From Hyphomicrobiales bacterium (lineage in GTDB: Bacteria; Pseudomonadota; Alphaproteobacteria; Rhizobiales; Xanthobacteraceae): DNA of 51,201 bases. The notes under the pieces were generated by a model, which was not told where the DNA came from, did not search any database, and saw nothing but the letters and a program-made list of their open reading frames with translations. A program made the translations under genes and the position numbers. Below, in pieces: positions 10,126 through 19,548 of the stretch (within the stretch, counting starts at the first letter, position 1; the number at the start of each line of letters is the position of its first letter). The stretch lies in NCBI GenBank assembly GCA_017305455.1, contig JAFKKO010000127.1:1-51201 (forward strand), read 5' to 3'.

Positions 10126-10249
10126 CAAGCCCGATTATCAGTAGCTTCGGGTGGCGCTGCCCAAGGTTCGTGATAAAAAGACCCAACCCCGCCAGTGATT
10201 TGCCTGACGGCCTTGAGACCTGACCTCCCGGCTCCGGAGCCTTGATTCC

Positions 10250-11467
10250 ATGGAAGAATTTTACCGCATTCGCCGACTGCCGCCCTACGTGTTCGAGCAG
10301 GTGAATCGGGCCAAGGCCGCCGCGCGCAATGCCGGAGCCGACATCATCGATCTTGGCATGGGCAACCCGGACCTGCCGACCCCCCCGCACGTCATCGAAA
10401 AGCTCAAGGAAACCCTCGGCAAGCCGCGGACCGACCGCTATTCGGCGTCCAAGGGCATTCCGGGCCTGCGCCGCGCGCAGGCGGCCTATTACGAGCGCCG
10501 CTTCGGGGTGAAGCTCAACCCGGAAACCCAGATCGTCGCCACGCTCGGCTCCAAGGAAGGCTTCGCCAACGTCGCGCAGGCGATCACCGCGCCCGGCGAC
10601 GTGGTGCTGGTTCCCAATCCCAGCTATCCGATCCACGCCTTCGGCTTCCTGATGGCGGGCGGCGTGATCCGCTCGGTGCCGGCCGAGCCGACGCCGGAAT
10701 TGTTCGCCGCGCTGGAGCGCGCCATCGTGCATTCGATCCCGAAGCCGATCGCGCTGATCACCTGCTATCCGTCGAACCCGACGTCCTATGTGGCGCCGCT
10801 CGAGTTCTACAAAGACCTCGTCGCCTTCGCCAAGAAGCACGAGATATTCATCCTGTCCGACCTTGCCTATGCCGAGCTGTATTACGAGGGCGAGCCGCCG
10901 CCATCGGTGCTGCAGGTGCCGGGCGCGATCGACGTCGCCGTCGAATTCACCTCGATGTCGAAGACCTTTTCGATGGCGGGATGGCGCATGGGCTTTGCGG
11001 TCGGCAACGAGCGCATCATCGCGGCGCTGACCCGCGTCAAATCCTATCTCGACTACGGCGCGTTCACGCCGATCCAGGTCGCCGCGACCGCGGCGCTGAA
11101 CGGCCCGCAGGACTGCATCCAGGAGATGCGCGACACCTATCACAAGCGGCGCGATGCCATGGTGGAGTCGTTCGGCCGCGCCGGCTGGGACATCCCGCCG
11201 CCGGCGGCCTCGATGTTCGCCTGGGCGCCGCTGCCGGAGAAATTCCGTCACATCGGCAGCATGGAGTTCGCCACGCTGATGGTCGAGAAATCCGGCGTCG
11301 TGGTGTCGCCCGGCGTCGGCTTCGGCGAGCACGGCGAGGGTTTCGTTCGTATCGCGATGGTGGAAAACGAACAGCGCATCCGTCAGGCGGCGCGCAATAT
11401 CCGCCGTTTCCTTGATACGGGTCTCGAAACGTTGCACAACGTGGTTCCTCTCGCCAATCGGCGATAA
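10250..11467 (+). CDS. PLP-dependent aminotransferase (AlaC/DapL-like)
   Basis: The 405-residue class I/II fold-type I aminotransferase has the substrate-side GMGNPDLPTP (36-45), the SNP motif near 175-177 and the PLP lysine in SMSKTF (K238). It also has the AGWRMGFAVGN phosphate-binding region. This subgroup is often labelled LL-diaminopimelate aminotransferase, but in proteobacteria close relatives act as alanine (AlaC) or aspartate-type transaminases. The downstream homoserine dehydrogenase gene starts 24 bases after its stop, so the two are probably co-transcribed, which suggests a role in aspartate-family or pyruvate-family amino acids. Confidence 0.85.
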   Translation: MEEFYRIRRLPPYVFEQVNRAKAAARNAGADIIDLGMGNPDLPTPPHVIEKLKETLGKPRTDRYSASKGIPGLRRAQAAYYERRFGVKLNPETQIVATLGSKEGFANVAQAITAPGDVVLVPNPSYPIHAFGFLMAGGVIRSVPAEPTPELFAALERAIVHSIPKPIALITCYPSNPTSYVAPLEFYKDLVAFAKKHEIFILSDLAYAELYYEGEPPPSVLQVPGAIDVAVEFTSMSKTFSMAGWRMGFAVGNERIIAALTRVKSYLDYGAFTPIQVAATAALNGPQDCIQEMRDTYHKRRDAMVESFGRAGWDIPPPAASMFAWAPLPEKFRHIGSMEFATLMVEKSGVVVSPGVGFGEHGEGFVRIAMVENEQRIRQAARNIRRFLDTGLETLHNVVPLANRR

Positions 11468-11491
11468 TCTTCCGGCAGGTTTGAAATCGAC

Positions 11492-12808
11492 ATGGTGGCT
11501 CCGCTCAAAGTGGGGATTGCGGGGCTCGGCACGGTGGGTGCCGAGGTGGTGCGTCTCATCGATCAGCAGTCGCGCACGCTGTCCGTGCGTTGCGGTCGCG
11601 GCGTGCGGGTGGTGGCGGTCTGCGCCCGCTCGAAGGTCAAGAAGCGTGCGCTCGACCTGCGCGGCGTCGAATGGGCGAAGAGCCCGCTCGCGCTCGCCAA
11701 CCATCCGGACATCGACGTGTTCGTCGAACTGATGGGCGGCGCCGACGATCCGGCGCTGTCGGCAATCGAAGCGGCGCTGACGAACGGCAAGTCGGTCGTC
11801 ACCGCCAACAAGGCGCTGATCGCCAAGCACGGATCAAAGCTTGCCGCGCTCGCTGAAGCGCATGGCGGCGCGCTGAACTACGAAGCCGCGGTCGGCGCGG
11901 CGATCCCGATCATCAAGACCCTGCGCGAAGGTCTTGCCGGCACCGGCATCCAGCGCGTCTACGGCATCCTCAACGGCACCTGCAATTACATCCTGACCCG
12001 GATGGAGCAGGAGGGGTTGTCGTTCGCCGAATGCCTGAAGGATGCGCAGCGGCTCGGCTATGCCGAGGCCAATCCGTCGTTCGACGTCGATGGCCACGAC
12101 ACCGCGCAGAAGCTTGCGATCCTCGCCAGCCTCGCTTTCGGCACCAAGGTCAACCAGAAGGCGGTGTACGTCGAGGGCATCTCCTCGATCGCGCCGGAAG
12201 ACCTGCGCGCCGCCGAAGAGCTCGGCTATCGCGTCAAGCTGCTCGGCGTCGCGGTGAAGACCGAGACCGGCATCGAGCAGCGCGTGCATCCGACCATGGT
12301 GCCGCGCACCTCGTCGATCGCGCAGGTGATGGGCGTGACCAACGCAGTGACGATCGACGGCGAGGGCATTCCCCCGATTACGCTGGTTGGCCCCGGCGCC
12401 GGCGGCGCGGCGACGGCCTCCGCCGTGGTGGCCGATATCGCTGACATCGCGCGGGGCGTCCGCGCGCTGCCGTTCGGCCGTCCGGTCGCGAAACTGAAGC
12501 AGACCAGCAAGGCGCCGATGAAGCGCCATGCCGGCGGCTATTACATCCGCCTGATGGCGCGCGATCTCGCCGGCACCGCCGCGACGATCGCGACGCGGCT
12601 TGCCGAGCAGAAGATTTCGATTGAATCGATCGTGCAGCGCCATCCCGATGGCGGCGCGGCGGCGGCCAACGGCAAGTCGTCGCCGGTGCCGGTGATCCTG
12701 ATCACCTATGCGACCAGCGAGGACGCGGTGCATCGCGCCTTGCAGGCGGTGCGTCAGGACAAGGTGATCACCGGCCGCCCGCAGGTGATCCGTATCGAGA
12801 AGAATTAA
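11492..12808 (+). CDS. hom: Homoserine dehydrogenase
   Basis: Hom reduces aspartate semialdehyde to homoserine with NAD(P)H, the branch point to threonine and methionine. The 438-residue protein has an N-terminal nucleotide fold (GIAGLGTVGAEV near 8-19), the catalytic-domain signature GILNGTCNYI near 155-164, and a C-terminal ACT domain (about 350-438). The ACT domain predicts allosteric control, classically by threonine. It is monofunctional, with no aspartokinase fused. It follows the aminotransferase gene closely and is followed by a GC-rich hairpin. Confidence 0.95.
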   Translation: MVAPLKVGIAGLGTVGAEVVRLIDQQSRTLSVRCGRGVRVVAVCARSKVKKRALDLRGVEWAKSPLALANHPDIDVFVELMGGADDPALSAIEAALTNGKSVVTANKALIAKHGSKLAALAEAHGGALNYEAAVGAAIPIIKTLREGLAGTGIQRVYGILNGTCNYILTRMEQEGLSFAECLKDAQRLGYAEANPSFDVDGHDTAQKLAILASLAFGTKVNQKAVYVEGISSIAPEDLRAAEELGYRVKLLGVAVKTETGIEQRVHPTMVPRTSSIAQVMGVTNAVTIDGEGIPPITLVGPGAGGAATASAVVADIADIARGVRALPFGRPVAKLKQTSKAPMKRHAGGYYIRLMARDLAGTAATIATRLAEQKISIESIVQRHPDGGAAAANGKSSPVPVILITYATSEDAVHRALQAVRQDKVITGRPQVIRIEKN

Positions 12809-12814
12809 TAGCTT

Positions 12815-12834
12815 GGCCCGCCCTGTGGCGGGCC
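12815..12834 (+). terminator. Hairpin between hom and glpX
   Basis: GGCCCGCC and GGCGGGCC pair as an 8-bp stem with a CTGT loop just after the hom stop. Only a TTC follows, so termination may be partial and allow read-through into glpX. Confidence 0.55.
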
Positions 12835-12856
12835 TTCGACTTGAGGAGCCAGATTG

Positions 12857-13858
12857 ATGTCCGTTACGATTTCCGTTCCGCCCCAATTGCTGCTGGAACG
12901 CATCCTCACTCTTGAAATCGTCCGGGTGACGGAGCGTGCGGCGGTGTCGGCGGCGCGTCTGCGCGGCCACGGCAACGAGAAGGGCGCCGATCAGGCGGCG
13001 GTCGATGCGATGCGCCGCGAACTCAACAAGATTCCGATCCGCGGCACCGTGGTGATCGGCGAGGGCGAGCGCGACGAGGCGCCGATGCTGTTCATCGGCG
13101 AGAAGGTCGGCGCGGAAGCGGGCGGCCCCGAGGTCGATATCGCGGTCGATCCGCTGGAGGGCACCACGCTGTGCGCCAAGAACATGCCGGGCTCGATCGC
13201 CACCATGGCGATGGCGGAAGGCGGCACGCTGCTCAATGCGCCTGACGTCTACATGCAGAAGATCGCGATCGGTCCGGGCTATGCCAAGAATACCATCGAG
13301 CTCGACGCGCCGCCGGCGGAGAACATCCGCCGTCTCGCCCGCGCCAAGGATGTGCATCCGTCCGCGATCACCGCTCTGGTGCTCGACCGTCCGCGCCATG
13401 CCGAGATCATCAACGCGGTCCGCTCCACCGGCGCGGCCGTGCGTTTGATCACCGACGGCGACGTCGCCGGCGTGATCCACACCGCCGATCCGGAGAACAC
13501 CGGCGTCGATATCTATATCGGCACCGGCGGCGCGCCGGAGGGCGTGCTGGCGGCCGCGGCGCTGCGCTGCATCGGCGGTCAGATGCAGTGCCGCCTGATC
13601 CTCGACACCGAGGAGAAGCGCGAGCGCGCCGCCAAGATGGGCATCAAGGATCCGGCGATGATCTACGGCATCGAGGACATGGTGAAGGGCGACTGCCTGT
13701 TCGCGGCGACCGGCGTCACCGACGGCTCGCTGCTGTCGGGCGTCAAGTTCCGCAAGAACACCATCGAGACCGAGACCGTGGTGATGCGCTCGATCACCGG
13801 CACGGTGCGCTATATCAAGGCCGAGCACCGCCAGCTCGAAAAGTTCCATCTCGACTGA
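12857..13858 (+). CDS. glpX: Class II fructose-1,6-bisphosphatase
   Basis: This enzyme hydrolyses fructose-1,6-bisphosphate to fructose-6-phosphate in gluconeogenesis, and in autotrophs it can serve the Calvin cycle as a bifunctional FBPase/SBPase. The 333-residue product shows the metal-site motifs GEGERDEAP (near 69-77) and DPLEGTTL (near 98-105), and the later GIEDMVKGD stretch, all typical of GlpX. I chose the ATG at 12857, not the in-frame TTG at 12854, because GAGGAG sits 9-14 bases upstream. No cbb genes are nearby, so a gluconeogenic role is the simplest reading. Confidence 0.93.
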   Translation: MSVTISVPPQLLLERILTLEIVRVTERAAVSAARLRGHGNEKGADQAAVDAMRRELNKIPIRGTVVIGEGERDEAPMLFIGEKVGAEAGGPEVDIAVDPLEGTTLCAKNMPGSIATMAMAEGGTLLNAPDVYMQKIAIGPGYAKNTIELDAPPAENIRRLARAKDVHPSAITALVLDRPRHAEIINAVRSTGAAVRLITDGDVAGVIHTADPENTGVDIYIGTGGAPEGVLAAAALRCIGGQMQCRLILDTEEKRERAAKMGIKDPAMIYGIEDMVKGDCLFAATGVTDGSLLSGVKFRKNTIETETVVMRSITGTVRYIKAEHRQLEKFHLD

Positions 13859-13900
13859 TCAGGGCGCGCCGCGCGGGCGGCGGTCTCAAGCGAGGCCACG

Positions 13901-14614
13901 ATGACGCCGGACGTGAAAGCGCTGCTGTTCGACACGTTCGGCACCGTGGTGGACTGGCGCGGCAGCCTGATCGCGGAGTTCACCGCGTGGGGCAAGGCAC
14001 GGGGCATTAAGGCCGACTGGGCGGCGCTGGTCGATGGCTGGCGCGGCGCCTACAAGCCTTCGATGGACGCGGTGCGCAGCCATCCCGAGCGCGGCTTTCT
14101 CACCCTCGATGACTTGCAGCGCCAGTCGGTCGAGCCGCTTGCCGCCAAGCTCGGCATCACGGGTCTCACCGCCGCCGATTACGATCATCTCACGCTCGGC
14201 TGGCACCGCCTGAGGCCGTGGCCGGACAGCGTGCCGGGGCTGTCGCGGCTGAAGACGACATACATCATCGCGCCGCTGTCCAACGGCAACGTCGCGCTGC
14301 TGACCAATCTGGCGAAGCACGCCGGGCTGCCGTGGGACCTGATCCTGAGCGCGGAGCTGTTCAGGCACTACAAGCCGGACCGGCAGGTCTATCTCGGCGC
14401 GGCGCGGCTGCTCGGCTTGCGGCCGCAGCAGGTGATGCTGGTCGCGGCGCATAATTACGATCTCGCGGCGGCGCGGGCCTGCGGCCTCAAGACCGCGTTC
14501 GTGCCGCGCGTCACCGAATACGGCCCGCACCAGAAAGAGGATTTCAAGGCCGAGAGCGACTGGGATCTCGTGGTCGCTGACCTCAACGATCTTGCGGACC
14601 GGCTCGGCTGTTGA
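13901..14614 (+). CDS. HAD-superfamily hydrolase, haloacid dehalogenase type II-like
   Basis: The 237-residue HAD hydrolase has the nucleophile D11 in LLFDTFGTVVDW, motif II in LSNGN, and the lysine in HYKPDRQVYLGAA. The L-2-haloacid dehalogenase-type motif VAAHNYDLAAARA replaces the usual double-aspartate motif III. This pattern fits the type II dehalogenase group, which hydrolyses L-2-haloacids, though many such genes have unknown physiological substrates. It lies 42 bases after glpX and 52 bases before recJ on the same strand. Confidence 0.82.
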   Translation: MTPDVKALLFDTFGTVVDWRGSLIAEFTAWGKARGIKADWAALVDGWRGAYKPSMDAVRSHPERGFLTLDDLQRQSVEPLAAKLGITGLTAADYDHLTLGWHRLRPWPDSVPGLSRLKTTYIIAPLSNGNVALLTNLAKHAGLPWDLILSAELFRHYKPDRQVYLGAARLLGLRPQQVMLVAAHNYDLAAARACGLKTAFVPRVTEYGPHQKEDFKAESDWDLVVADLNDLADRLGC

Positions 14615-14666
14615 TGTCGTCCCTCATTGCAACGCGCCCGCGCGCACCCCATCTGCAGCGCTCATC

Positions 14667-16508
14667 ATGACGCCTCCCGCCACCGCCATCCCTGTCGAGA
14701 CGCCGCCGGCCTTCCTCGGCGTCAGCCTCTCCGCGACCGGCAAGCTGTGGCGCGACCGGCTCGATCCGCGCGTCTCGGCGCAGGCGCTCGCCATCGCGCA
14801 GCGCTATCAATTGCCGGAAATGCTGGCGCGGGTGATCGCGGGACGCGGCATCGATATCGACGCGGTCGAGGATTTCCTCGATCCGACCATCCGCAAGATG
14901 CTGCCCGATCCCTACACCGTGACGCAGATGGAGGCGGCGGCCAAACGCATCGCCGATGCGGTGAAGCGTGGCGAGCGGGTTGCGATCTTCGGCGACTATG
15001 ATGTGGACGGCGCGACCTCCGCCGCGCTGCTGACCTGGCATCTGCGCCATTGCGGGCTCGACCCCTTCATCCATATTCCGGACCGCATCTTCGAGGGCTA
15101 TGGTCCCAACGTCGAAGCCGTGCGCGCGCTGGCGGGCAAGGGCGCGACGCTTCTCGTGACGGTCGATTGCGGCACCACCAGCATCGAGGCGCTGGCCGAG
15201 GCCAAGCGGCTCGGCATGGACGTGGTGGTGATCGACCATCACCAGTGCGGCGACGAGCTTCCCGTGGTGGACGCGCTGGTCAATCCCAACCGGCCGGACG
15301 ATCTTTCAGGGCTCGGCCATCTCGCCGCCGTCGGCCTCGTGTTCGTCACGCTGGTCGCGGTCAATCGCGAATTGCGCGCCCGCGGGTTCTGGACCTCGGA
15401 GAGGCCGGAGCCCGATCTGCTCGGCGTGCTGCATCATGTTGCGCTCGGCACCGTCGCCGATGTCGCGCCGCTGCTCGGCCTCAACCGTGCTTTCGTCGCC
15501 AAGGGTCTGATTGCGATGCGCCGTCGCGATCACATCGGCCACACCGCGTTGATGGATGTCGCGCGGCTCAACGGCCCGCCGGAAGCCTGGCATCTCGGCT
15601 TCATGCTGGGGCCGCGCATCAATGCCGGCGGGCGCATCGGCCGCGCCGATCTCGGCGTGCGGCTGTTGCTGGAAGGCGACGTGTCGGAAGCTGCGCGCAT
15701 CGCCGCCGAACTCGATCGCCTCAACACCGAGCGGCGCACCATCGAGCAGATGGCCGAAGCGCAGGCGGAGGCCGAGGCGCTGGCCTCGCTCGGGCTGGAG
15801 GATCGCGGCGCGGTGATCGTCACCGCGTCGGAGGGCTGGCACCCTGGCGTGGTCGGTCTCGTCGCCTCGCGGCTGAAGGAGAAGTTCGGCCGGCCGGCGT
15901 TTGCGATTGCGCTCGAACCGGGCGGCCAAGGCACCGGATCGGGCCGCTCGATCAGCGGCGTCGATCTCGGCAAAGCGGTGCGGCAGGCGGTGCATGACGG
16001 GCTGCTGTTGAAGGGCGGCGGCCATGCGATGGCGGCGGGCGTGACGCTGCGCAAGGAACGGCTGGCGGACTTTCGCGCCTATATCGAGAGCGCGCTGGCG
16101 GCGGACGTCGCGCAGGCGCGTCACGTCAACGAGCTTTACATCGACGGCGCGGTCAGCGCGCGCGGCGTGACGCCTGAGTTTGTTTCGACGCTCAATCGCG
16201 CGGGGCCGTTCGGCAGCGGCAATCCCGAGCCGATCATCGCGCTGCCCGCGCATGAACTGGTCTATGCCGACGAGGTCGGGCAGGCGCATCTGCGGTTGCG
16301 CTTTCGTGCCGGCGACGGCGCGATCGTCAACGCCATGGCGTTTCGCGCGGTGGGGCAAAAGCTCGGCAATGCGCTGCTGGAAAACCGCGGCCAGCAACTG
16401 CATGTCGCGGGGTCGCTGACCATTGATCGCTGGCAGGGCGCCGAGCGCGTGCAACTGCGGGTGACGGATGTCGCCGTGCCCGATCATGGTCCGGCGGTGA
16501 TCCGCTAA
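14667..16508 (+). CDS. recJ: Single-stranded-DNA-specific exonuclease RecJ
   Basis: RecJ is a 5'-3' ssDNA exonuclease used in RecFOR recombination, mismatch repair and base-excision repair. The 613-residue protein has the DHH-family motifs GDYDVDGATS (about 107-116), VDCGTTS and the DHH itself in VVVIDHHQCG (about 188-197). The C-terminal DHHA1 domain shows GRSISG and KGGGHAMAAG. An OB-like C-terminal domain follows. I chose the ATG at 14667 because the longer frame from 14592 overlaps the end of the HAD gene and adds unconserved residues. Confidence 0.94.
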   Translation: MTPPATAIPVETPPAFLGVSLSATGKLWRDRLDPRVSAQALAIAQRYQLPEMLARVIAGRGIDIDAVEDFLDPTIRKMLPDPYTVTQMEAAAKRIADAVKRGERVAIFGDYDVDGATSAALLTWHLRHCGLDPFIHIPDRIFEGYGPNVEAVRALAGKGATLLVTVDCGTTSIEALAEAKRLGMDVVVIDHHQCGDELPVVDALVNPNRPDDLSGLGHLAAVGLVFVTLVAVNRELRARGFWTSERPEPDLLGVLHHVALGTVADVAPLLGLNRAFVAKGLIAMRRRDHIGHTALMDVARLNGPPEAWHLGFMLGPRINAGGRIGRADLGVRLLLEGDVSEAARIAAELDRLNTERRTIEQMAEAQAEAEALASLGLEDRGAVIVTASEGWHPGVVGLVASRLKEKFGRPAFAIALEPGGQGTGSGRSISGVDLGKAVRQAVHDGLLLKGGGHAMAAGVTLRKERLADFRAYIESALAADVAQARHVNELYIDGAVSARGVTPEFVSTLNRAGPFGSGNPEPIIALPAHELVYADEVGQAHLRLRFRAGDGAIVNAMAFRAVGQKLGNALLENRGQQLHVAGSLTIDRWQGAERVQLRVTDVAVPDHGPAVIR

Positions 16509-16517
16509 GTCAAGTCA

Positions 16518-17333
16518 TCAGCTAAATTGAATACTTATATCTTCAAGAGGAATGCCCGTAACTGTGGTGGTCCACCGTTCGCCGGGTTTGATCGGCATCG
16601 CAAGCGTCAACGTACCCGTTGAGATCACGTCACCCGCGCGCAGAGGCGGGTTATCTCGATCATCAGCCAATAATTTGACCAGATGGCCTAGTGCCTTTAG
16701 CGGACTACCCAGCACGAGCGAGCCGCTGCCACGTTGCTCAGGCTTGCCATCGCAAAGGAGTCTCACCTCGAAGCTGGATAGCTCTCGCTGCCATTCGCTC
16801 TTGCGCGGCGCTATGTCGTGACGCTTTCCAATAAGCAAGGCCCCGTGGACGCCATTGGCTGCGACCGTATCTGCAGCCGAGAATTTCCAGTCAGGAAAGA
16901 TCGAGTGCACGATTTCGTAGCCGAGTGCGATCCACTCGATGCAATCGAGCAGAGCGCTGTCATCCATGGCAGGCGTCGGCGCGGCTTTCAGACCGAATAT
17001 GATTTCAGGTTCGATCCGGGGTTCGCAGAACTCGCTCAAAGCCATGACCGGCATGTCCGCGAGTTCGTGCGTCGTGCGGCTGGTCGTGTAGCCCCACACG
17101 GGTGATGTGACGCCAAACACGTCCCACATCTGGCGATTTGTAAAACCGATCTTTCGGCCGGTGATTGTCTCGCCACGGGATTCAAAGGCCGCACGCAGAA
17201 GCGGCGTGACACGATAGGCTTGCGCTAGCGTCAGTCCCTCGGGCCGGGAGGAAAAAGTTGGAATTTGCGCGTGATTGGAGAGTGAAGTGAGGACCTCTCT
17301 GGCAATCGCCTCGATATTTGTATGTGCAGCCAT
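16518..17333 (-). CDS. 2-oxopent-4-enoate hydratase family protein (MhpD/FAH-like)
   Basis: The 271-residue protein is of the hydratase/decarboxylase branch of the fumarylacetoacetate hydrolase superfamily. It shows GRKIGFTN (the conserved lysine), the metal-binding pair in EPRIEPEI and the third acidic ligand in GYEIVHS. Such enzymes hydrate 2-hydroxypenta-2,4-dienoate in meta-cleavage pathways or decarboxylate 4-oxalocrotonate. No other meta-cleavage gene is nearby. Its base composition is visibly less GC-rich than recJ and the transglycosylase gene on either side, which suggests acquisition. It converges with recJ with only nine bases between stops. Confidence 0.85.
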   Translation of the reverse strand: MAAHTNIEAIAREVLTSLSNHAQIPTFSSRPEGLTLAQAYRVTPLLRAAFESRGETITGRKIGFTNRQMWDVFGVTSPVWGYTTSRTTHELADMPVMALSEFCEPRIEPEIIFGLKAAPTPAMDDSALLDCIEWIALGYEIVHSIFPDWKFSAADTVAANGVHGALLIGKRHDIAPRKSEWQRELSSFEVRLLCDGKPEQRGSGSLVLGSPLKALGHLVKLLADDRDNPPLRAGDVISTGTLTLAMPIKPGERWTTTVTGIPLEDISIQFS

Positions 17334-17377
17334 TCGATCAGCCTACATTGAAGTCCCGATAGTCGGACGCAAATCAT

Positions 17378-18607
17378 TCACAATCCCTGCCGCAGCCGCG
17401 CCAGCACCTTGAGGCCGGCATAGCCGTCGGCGGGCTGCAGGCCGGCGCGGGTCTGGAAGTCCTTCACCGCCTTCATGGTGTCGTTGCCGACCCGGCCATC
17501 GGTGCCGCCGGTGTCGAACCCGGCCTTGGTCAGTCGCGTCTGCACTTCCTGCACTTCGGCCAGCGTCAGCGCGCGTTCGGAGCCGGGGAAGGGTTGGCGG
17601 AACGGCCCGCCGCCGAGAATGCGGTCGCCGAGATGGACGATGGCGAGCGCGTAGTTCATCGACGGGTTGTAGCTCTTCACCGCGTAGAAATTCTGCCCGA
17701 GCAGGAAAGACGGCCCGCCCGCGACCGGCGTCCACATCTGCGCGGTGTCGTTCGGGCGCGGGAACGCCTGACCATCGGCGCGCGCAACGCCCGCGGCCGC
17801 CCATTGCGCGTAGCTGCGGCTGCCCGCGACGTTGCTCGCACCGGTGACCTCGTAGCCCCAGTGTTCATTGCGGCGATATTTGCCGCGCTTGACCAGAAAG
17901 CGTGCGCTGGAGCCGAGCGCGTCGTCCGGCTTGCCGAACGGCGAGACCCGGCCGTCGCCGTCATAGTCGAAGCCGACATTGAGCCAGACTTCCGGCATCC
18001 ACTGGGTGTGGCCCATCGCGCCGGCCCATGAGCCGCGCATCTCGTTCGGCGTGCTCCAGCCCTTGTCGACGATGCGCAGGGCGTTGATGAGCTCGGTCTC
18101 CCAGTATTTCTTGCGGCGCGGCTCGTTCCAGGCGAGCGCGGCGAGCGAGGGAAACACCGGCTTCATGTGGTTCTGCTGGACCAGGGGATCGCCATAGGCG
18201 GTCTCGACGCCCCACAGCGCCAGCAGCGTGCCGCGCTCGACGCCAAAATCCTTCTCGATCCGGGAAAACAGCGCGCCGTGCTTCTGCAGCGCGACCTTGC
18301 CGGCGGAAATGCGCCAGTCCGAGCAGCGCCGGTTGATGTATTGCCAGAGCTGCTCGTGGAATTCCGGCTGCTTCTGCATTTTCTTGAACACGCTCATGTC
18401 GGGTTCAAGACGGCTCATCACGCGAATATAAGTGCCCTCCGAAATGCCGCGCGCCAAAGCGCGGGCGCGGAAGGCCTCGCGCCATTGATCGAAGCCTTGT
18501 GGGGCGGCGGCAAGGCCGGGCAAAGGCGTGAGTGCGACGGCTCCCGCGCCAAGCAGCAAGCTGCGGCGGGTGAGTGCAAGCGGCAACAGGGAATCGTCAT
18601 CAGCCAT
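17378..18607 (-). CDS. Lytic murein transglycosylase (MltB-type) with peptidoglycan-binding domain
   Basis: This periplasmic enzyme cleaves glycan strands of peptidoglycan to 1,6-anhydro products. The 409-residue product begins with a Tat-like signal (LTRRSLLLGAGAVAL, then an AAA cleavage-like site near 33-35). The SLT_2/MltB catalytic domain spans about 37-330, with the catalytic glutamate E135 in LWGVETAYGD and the substrate-groove motif SWAGAMGHTQWMP. A C-terminal PG_binding_1 domain occupies about 345-405. No lipobox is present, so it is likely soluble. The gene appears to be transcribed alone. Confidence 0.92.
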   Translation of the reverse strand: MADDDSLLPLALTRRSLLLGAGAVALTPLPGLAAAPQGFDQWREAFRARALARGISEGTYIRVMSRLEPDMSVFKKMQKQPEFHEQLWQYINRRCSDWRISAGKVALQKHGALFSRIEKDFGVERGTLLALWGVETAYGDPLVQQNHMKPVFPSLAALAWNEPRRKKYWETELINALRIVDKGWSTPNEMRGSWAGAMGHTQWMPEVWLNVGFDYDGDGRVSPFGKPDDALGSSARFLVKRGKYRRNEHWGYEVTGASNVAGSRSYAQWAAAGVARADGQAFPRPNDTAQMWTPVAGGPSFLLGQNFYAVKSYNPSMNYALAIVHLGDRILGGGPFRQPFPGSERALTLAEVQEVQTRLTKAGFDTGGTDGRVGNDTMKAVKDFQTRAGLQPADGYAGLKVLARLRQGL

Positions 18608-18690
18608 CGGTTCAGTCTAGCCCAGCAATGCCAAAGCCAAAACCGTATCAGGTTAGGTGATGGGGGTCTTTTGCGCTTGAGGAGGCCGTC

Positions 18691-19548
18691 TCACCGCGCG
18701 CCGCCAGCACTGGCGCTGTTCCGGAGCGCCGGAGCGAGAGTGAATGCCGCATGATGAACCTGCGGCGAATAATATCGCAGCCTGTCGCTGAGGGGCGCAG
18801 ACCGCGCCTCGAGCATGGCCAGCGGCGGGCACAGGGCAGCAGCCGATGGCCCGGCGGCAATCAGCGCGAGCTGGCCGTGCGCGTAGGTCGGTACCGGCGC
18901 GAGGAAAGGCTTTGCCGCGCCGAAATGCACGCCGAGCCGCCGGCAAATTCGATCAAGGTCGGCGGGTCGGAAAAACGGCGTACCGCTTTGCAGAACCATC
19001 AGTCCACCCGCGCGCAGCAAGGCGCGGCAGTTGGCATAGAACGCGTCCGAGAACAGCGCCTCGCCGGGACCCACCGGATCGGTGGAATCGATGATCACCA
19101 CGTCGAATTGCCGGCCGGCATTGGCGACATATTTGAGCCCGTCCTCGATCCGCACCGACACGCGCGGGTCGTCGAATGCGCCTGCCGACACGGCAGGGAA
19201 ATAGCGCTTCGACAATTCGATCACCTGCGGGTCGATCTCGACCAGCACCGCATGGTCGAGCGGATGCTTGAGAACTTCCTTCAGCGTCCCACCGTCGCCG
19301 CCACCGATGATCAGCACATCTTTCGCTGCACCGTGCGCGGTCAGCGGCACATGAGCCATCATCTCGTGATAGACGTGATTGTCGAGATCGGTCAGCTGCA
19401 CGACGCCATCGAGCGCCATGACGTTGCCAAACGTCTCGTTCCTGAAGATCAGCACATCCTGATAATCGGTGCGGCCCTGATACAAGGTCTCCTCGACGGT
19501 GAGAGCCTGCGCGTGACCTTGATACATGGTCTCCTGGAAAATGGTCAT
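18691..19548 (-). CDS. speE: Spermidine synthase
   Basis: SpeE transfers the aminopropyl group of decarboxylated S-adenosylmethionine to putrescine. The 285-residue protein has the nucleotide-binding GGGDGGTLKE near 82-91, VEIDPQVIEL near 103-112, DGLKY and the catalytic-loop DSTDPVGP near 154-161. The first codon overlaps the stop of speD in ATGA, so the two are translationally coupled. speD makes the decarboxylated SAM this enzyme uses. Confidence 0.94.
   Translation of the reverse strand: MTIFQETMYQGHAQALTVEETLYQGRTDYQDVLIFRNETFGNVMALDGVVQLTDLDNHVYHEMMAHVPLTAHGAAKDVLIIGGGDGGTLKEVLKHPLDHAVLVEIDPQVIELSKRYFPAVSAGAFDDPRVSVRIEDGLKYVANAGRQFDVVIIDSTDPVGPGEALFSDAFYANCRALLRAGGLMVLQSGTPFFRPADLDRICRRLGVHFGAAKPFLAPVPTYAHGQLALIAAGPSAAALCPPLAMLEARSAPLSDRLRYYSPQVHHAAFTLAPALRNSASAGGAR

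Noticed and set aside
7869-10223. 784-codon plus-strand open frame opposite phaC
   Set aside because: It is antisense to a well-supported phaC and compositionally a shadow, rich in His, Arg and Asp.
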